Below are positions 61,188 through 64,000 of a stretch of 64,000 nucleotides of DNA, one piece after another. The position numbers and the translations under genes were made by a program. Location: assembly GCF_000970345.1 (NCBI RefSeq), contig NZ_LAQU01000012.1, positions 1-64,000 on the forward strand, given 5' to 3'. The stretch's first letter is position 1; each line of letters opens with the position of its first letter. The notes under the pieces are model-generated. The model had not been told where the DNA came from and ran no database searches. It saw only the letters and a list, made by a program, of their open reading frames with translations. This stretch comes from Robbsia andropogonis. GTDB taxonomy: Bacteria > Pseudomonadota > Gammaproteobacteria > Burkholderiales > Burkholderiaceae.

Positions 61188-62186
61188 TCAGCGCGCTTCG
61201 GCCGCGAAACGGTGTCGCGGCGCCACCCACTGTTCGCGGCCGGCCACCAACGGGAGATCACGCTCGCCGGGTGCAGTGGCAGCCACCAAGGCGTACAACG
61301 CGCTGACGGTCTCTGACAATGCAGCGGGAAACTGCATCCCGCGCAGCAGATGCCCCAGCAGCAATGCCGAAAACACATCACCCATGCCATTCGGCAAGGG
61401 ATCAAGCGGCACACGCGGGGTGGCGACTTCCCAGGCGCCGTCGGCATCGATACCCAGCGTCAGCAGTTCGACATCGGCTGGCGCGGCAACATCGGCAACG
61501 CCGGACGCGGAGGCGGGTGTGTCGACCTCTCGCCGCGCGGTGTGATCACCGGTGAAACTGGTGATCACGATGATACGCGGTCCCGGCCGTCCTGGCGCGC
61601 CCAGCATGGCGCGCGCCGCGACAATTGCCTCGTCGACACTGCGGACCGGCGCGCCATGCAGCCATTCGAATTCGAAGTGATTGGGCGTGATCACCGTCGC
61701 CATTGGCACTGCGCGATCACGTAAGAACGCCGGGATACCGGGACGCACGAAGACACCGCGGCCGATATCACCGATAACCGGATCACACAGGTACAGCATA
61801 TCGGGATGACCACGACGAATCTCGCTTACCGCGGCGAGGATCTGCTCGCCCGTGGCGGCGTCACCGAGGTAACCGGACAGCACCGCGACGCAACGCTGCA
61901 GGATGCCGCGCGCACGAAGGCCCTCCAGCACCTCACCAATATGGGACGCCGGAAAAACCTGGCCTTTGAACTCGCCGTAACCGGTATGGTTCGAGAACTG
62001 AACCGTATTGACCACCACGGGCTGGATGCCGAGCAGTTGCAGCGGCAACACGGCAGCGGCGTTGCCCACATGGCCGAACGCGACATGGGACTGTACGGAC
62101 AGCACCAATGGCGCCGGTGACAAGGGTAACGTGTCAGCGACGGCGGTAACCGTCCCTAACACAACCGGCGGCGTGCATGCCGTCAT
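61188..62186 (-). CDS. pdxY: Pyridoxal kinase PdxY
   Basis: Phosphorylates pyridoxal in the B6 salvage pathway. The 332-aa ribokinase-fold protein contains LSVQSHVAFGHVGNAAA, the family stretch VNTVQFSNHTGYG, LCDPVIGDIGRGVFV, TPNHFEFEWLHG and PLPNGMGDVFSALLLGHLL with the catalytic Asp. A 25-residue Ala/Asp/Val-rich insert follows HTARRE. The ATG at 62186 overlaps the stop of the DUF2968 gene (ATGA). PLP supply fits with PLP enzymes such as the one at 48152-49231, though that link is loose. Confidence 0.93.
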   Translation of the reverse strand: MTACTPPVVLGTVTAVADTLPLSPAPLVLSVQSHVAFGHVGNAAAVLPLQLLGIQPVVVNTVQFSNHTGYGEFKGQVFPASHIGEVLEGLRARGILQRCVAVLSGYLGDAATGEQILAAVSEIRRGHPDMLYLCDPVIGDIGRGVFVRPGIPAFLRDRAVPMATVITPNHFEFEWLHGAPVRSVDEAIVAARAMLGAPGRPGPRIIVITSFTGDHTARREVDTPASASGVADVAAPADVELLTLGIDADGAWEVATPRVPLDPLPNGMGDVFSALLLGHLLRGMQFPAALSETVSALYALVAATAPGERDLPLVAGREQWVAPRHRFAAEAR

Positions 62187-62989
62187 CGACTGCGCTTGCC
62201 GCTGGTACGCGTCGGCGTCCCAGCGGTCGGCAAGCCCGCGTTCTGCTGACGTTGCAGGTCAGCCAATTGCTTTTGCAGGTCGGCCAATTGCGCCTGGGCG
62301 GCACGATTTTCCTCCGCCAGTTGCGCCATCTGCGCTTCCGACTGGCGCTGGCGTTCGTTGACCGCTTCCTGCTGCGTCTGTTGAATCGCAAGGTCGGCCT
62401 GGATACGCGCGGCCCGTTCCTTATTGACGTCGATCAGCATCTCGGTCTGACTACGCTGCGCCGCCAATTGCACGGCACGAATCTCGGACTGCGCCAGATC
62501 CGATGTCTGGGCGGCGAAATCGCGGAAAATCGCATCGGCACGCGCCATATCGGACGTCTTGACAACACGCCAGAAATTCTTGCGCTCGAACAACGCGACA
62601 TAGTACGTCGTGTCGTTGGTTGCCATCAACAGACTGGCACCGTAGCTGCCGTTATACACGGTGCGAAGTTCGGCCAATTCCTTATTCGCGATCCGACGCT
62701 GCAACTCCGCGACGTTCCCCCCATTGGTCGCCACATCCTGCGCCGTCGGCGTGCCCGCAGGCGCCCCCGATTGCGGACGCATCGCCTGTGCCTGACGCGA
62801 TGCGTCCGCATTCAGCGCCGGCAGGTTTTCCTTGCCGCCGTTCACTTGCTGAACACCGGCCTGCCCGGCCTGCTGAGTGGCAAGCGACTGCGCATGGACG
62901 ACAGGTACTACGCAGAACCACACCGCACCAGCCAGCATGCCGCCTACTGCCAAGCGGATGCCCGCCGCACTCGCATCAACTGCGATCAT
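62183..62989 (-). CDS. DUF2968 family exported protein
   Basis: A 268-aa protein with a signal peptide (about 1-33, ending VHA-QS). The middle part (about 95-150, IANKELAELRTVYNGSYGAS... and TYYVALFERKNFWRVVKTSD) is the DUF2968 core. From about 150 to 250 it is a Gln/Ala/Arg-rich coiled-coil. The C-terminus is basic. The family is known to me mainly from Burkholderia relatives, with no assigned role. Its ATG directly follows the TGA of the sigma-54 activator gene, and its own stop overlaps pdxY, so all three are likely co-translated. Confidence 0.85.
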   Translation of the reverse strand: MIAVDASAAGIRLAVGGMLAGAVWFCVVPVVHAQSLATQQAGQAGVQQVNGGKENLPALNADASRQAQAMRPQSGAPAGTPTAQDVATNGGNVAELQRRIANKELAELRTVYNGSYGASLLMATNDTTYYVALFERKNFWRVVKTSDMARADAIFRDFAAQTSDLAQSEIRAVQLAAQRSQTEMLIDVNKERAARIQADLAIQQTQQEAVNERQRQSEAQMAQLAEENRAAQAQLADLQKQLADLQRQQNAGLPTAGTPTRTSGKRSR

Positions 62990-64000
62990 TCACCCTCTCC
63001 CTTCTCGCGTTGCCGGTTCTTCGTCGAATAATTGATATTTGCGCATCTTTTCCCACAACACCTTACGGCTGATGCCCAACGCTGTCGCGCTGGCCTGTCG
63101 GCGCCAGCCGTTTTCCTCAAGAACCGCCATCACGCGGGATCGTTCGCCCGTATCCCACCGACCACGATCCACACTAGGCGTGGCCAAGGACGACACCGCG
63201 ACTGCTTCGCGCTCGGTTCGTGCTGCCAGCAACATTCGTTGTATACGGACAACATCCCAATGCCCTAGCTGTCGGACCACGACAGCGATTCTTTCGGCCA
63301 AATTTCGCAACTCCCGCACATTACCCGAAAAACGCATATTAGACACCGCATCTGTGAGCCAGTACGGTATTTCCGGCAATGATTTCGCGCGCTCCGCCCC
63401 AATAACATGGGTAAAAAAAGACTTAAATATGGCGATTTTATCGGCCGCTCCCCGACTTTCCAGATTTGGCACCAATAATTCGATCACCGCTATTCGATAA
63501 TACAGATCGGCACGAAACCGATCACTGGCGACCAATTCCAGCATGTCGCGGTTGGTCGCGGCGATTAACCGGAAGTCCACCTTGATTGCCGCGGTGGAAC
63601 CGAGCCGCATCAATGTGCCGTCCTCCAGCACCCGCAACAACTTGACCTGTTGGAACACGGGCAGATCGCCGATCTCATCCAGGAACAGGGTGCCGCCCGA
63701 TGCCTGTTCGAAAAAACCACGATGCTGTGCCGCCGCTCCTGTGAAAGCGCCCTTCGCATGACCGAAGAATAGTGACTCAAACAGTCCTTCCGGGATCGCT
63801 CCGCAGTTTACCGCAACAAAAGGGCCTTTCCCATATTGGGTATGCCCTTGATGCAGTCGATTAGCAATGCGCTCCTTGCCCACCCCGGTCTCGCCGTGAA
63901 TCAGCACGCTTGCATCGCAATCGGCAAACAGATCAACTTCGGTCAACAGTTGTTGCATCGGCTCGGAGTCGGCGATGAACACATCCGTGTCGCGAATCGG
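62990..64000 (-). CDS. Sigma-54-dependent transcriptional activator, 5' end outside the window
   Basis: The C-terminal 337 codons of an NtrC-class enhancer-binding protein. The AAA+ domain has Walker [12 protein letters not shown], the sigma-54-contacting GAFTGA loop, Walker [14 protein letters not shown] and RLIAATNRD; a Fis-type helix-turn-helix closes the protein ([20 protein letters not shown]). The frame continues beyond the right edge, where a receiver or sensor domain would be expected. The TGA is followed at once by the DUF2968 ATG. Its target promoters are not evident in the window. Confidence 0.92.
   Translation of the reverse strand, partial: PIRDTDVFIADSEPMQQLLTEVDLFADCDASVLIHGETGVGKERIANRLHQGHTQYGKGPFVAVNCGAIPEGLFESLFFGHAKGAFTGAAAQHRGFFEQASGGTLFLDEIGDLPVFQQVKLLRVLEDGTLMRLGSTAAIKVDFRLIAATNRDMLELVASDRFRADLYYRIAVIELLVPNLESRGAADKIAIFKSFFTHVIGAERAKSLPEIPYWLTDAVSNMRFSGNVRELRNLAERIAVVVRQLGHWDVVRIQRMLLAARTEREAVAVSSLATPSVDRGRWDTGERSRVMAVLEENGWRRQASATALGISRKVLWEKMRKYQLFDEEPATREGRG

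Overview
The window is about 64 kb of GC-rich chromosomal DNA (roughly 60% G+C by eye) from a betaproteobacterium, most likely Burkholderiaceae. Supporting this are the housekeeping order tig-clpP-clpX-lon, mltG directly upstream of tmk, a DUF2968 protein, a long Ala-rich MscS-type channel and an OMPLA with an extra N-terminal periplasmic domain. No rRNA, CRISPR array, insertion sequence, integrase or plasmid function is visible. Two tRNA genes (Val-TAC, Leu-TAG) are present. One gene (8021-9604) looks accessory and effector-like, which would fit a plant- or eukaryote-associated relative such as Robbsia or Mycetohabitans, but the species cannot be fixed from this sequence.

Layout. 1-7885: start of tmk, mltG and divergent ygfZ, a hot-dog thioesterase, a Dabb-domain protein, then a rightward run selO, msrB, yciB, bolA-like, parvulin (redox repair, cell envelope, protein folding). 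8021-9604: unrecognised 527-aa protein on the minus strand. 9893-15946: purL and a divergent FAD amine oxidoreductase gene, each broken by an apparent single-base deletion. 16049-21754: nnr, pgi, a ybbA-like ABC ATPase divergent to tesA, and a small lipoprotein. 21892-33464: the minus-strand proteostasis block ppiD, tRNA-Val, ilvD, lon, clpX, clpP, tig; sigma-32-like promoters lie upstream of lon and clpP. 33655-44022: MscS-family channel, sugar MFS porter, tRNA-Leu, a squalene-synthase-fold protein without its Asp motifs, ompR-envZ, and ispD-ispF. 44230-53502: mfd, a threonine-dehydratase-family enzyme and the overlapping polyamine uptake operon potFGHI. 53921-64000: an Nramp transporter with an unusual His-rich loop, OMPLA, a DUF1289 protein, an ABC-F ATPase (ybiT), ldcA, tadA, pdxY, a DUF2968 protein and the 3' part of a sigma-54 activator.

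Themes. Most genes are core metabolism and quality control: ATP-dependent proteases and chaperones, metabolite repair (nnr), methionine repair (msrB), transcription-coupled repair (mfd), peptidoglycan (mltG, ldcA), isoprenoid precursors (ispDF) and amino-acid/purine synthesis (ilvD, purL). Several conserved enzymes carry Ala/Thr/Asp/Pro-rich loop insertions or terminal extensions, which seems to be a trait of this lineage. The points most worth a second look are the effector-like gene at 8021-9604, the two frameshifts, the Asp-motif-less squalene-synthase relative, the His-rich Nramp loop, and the tightly coupled sigma-54 activator/DUF2968/pdxY unit.
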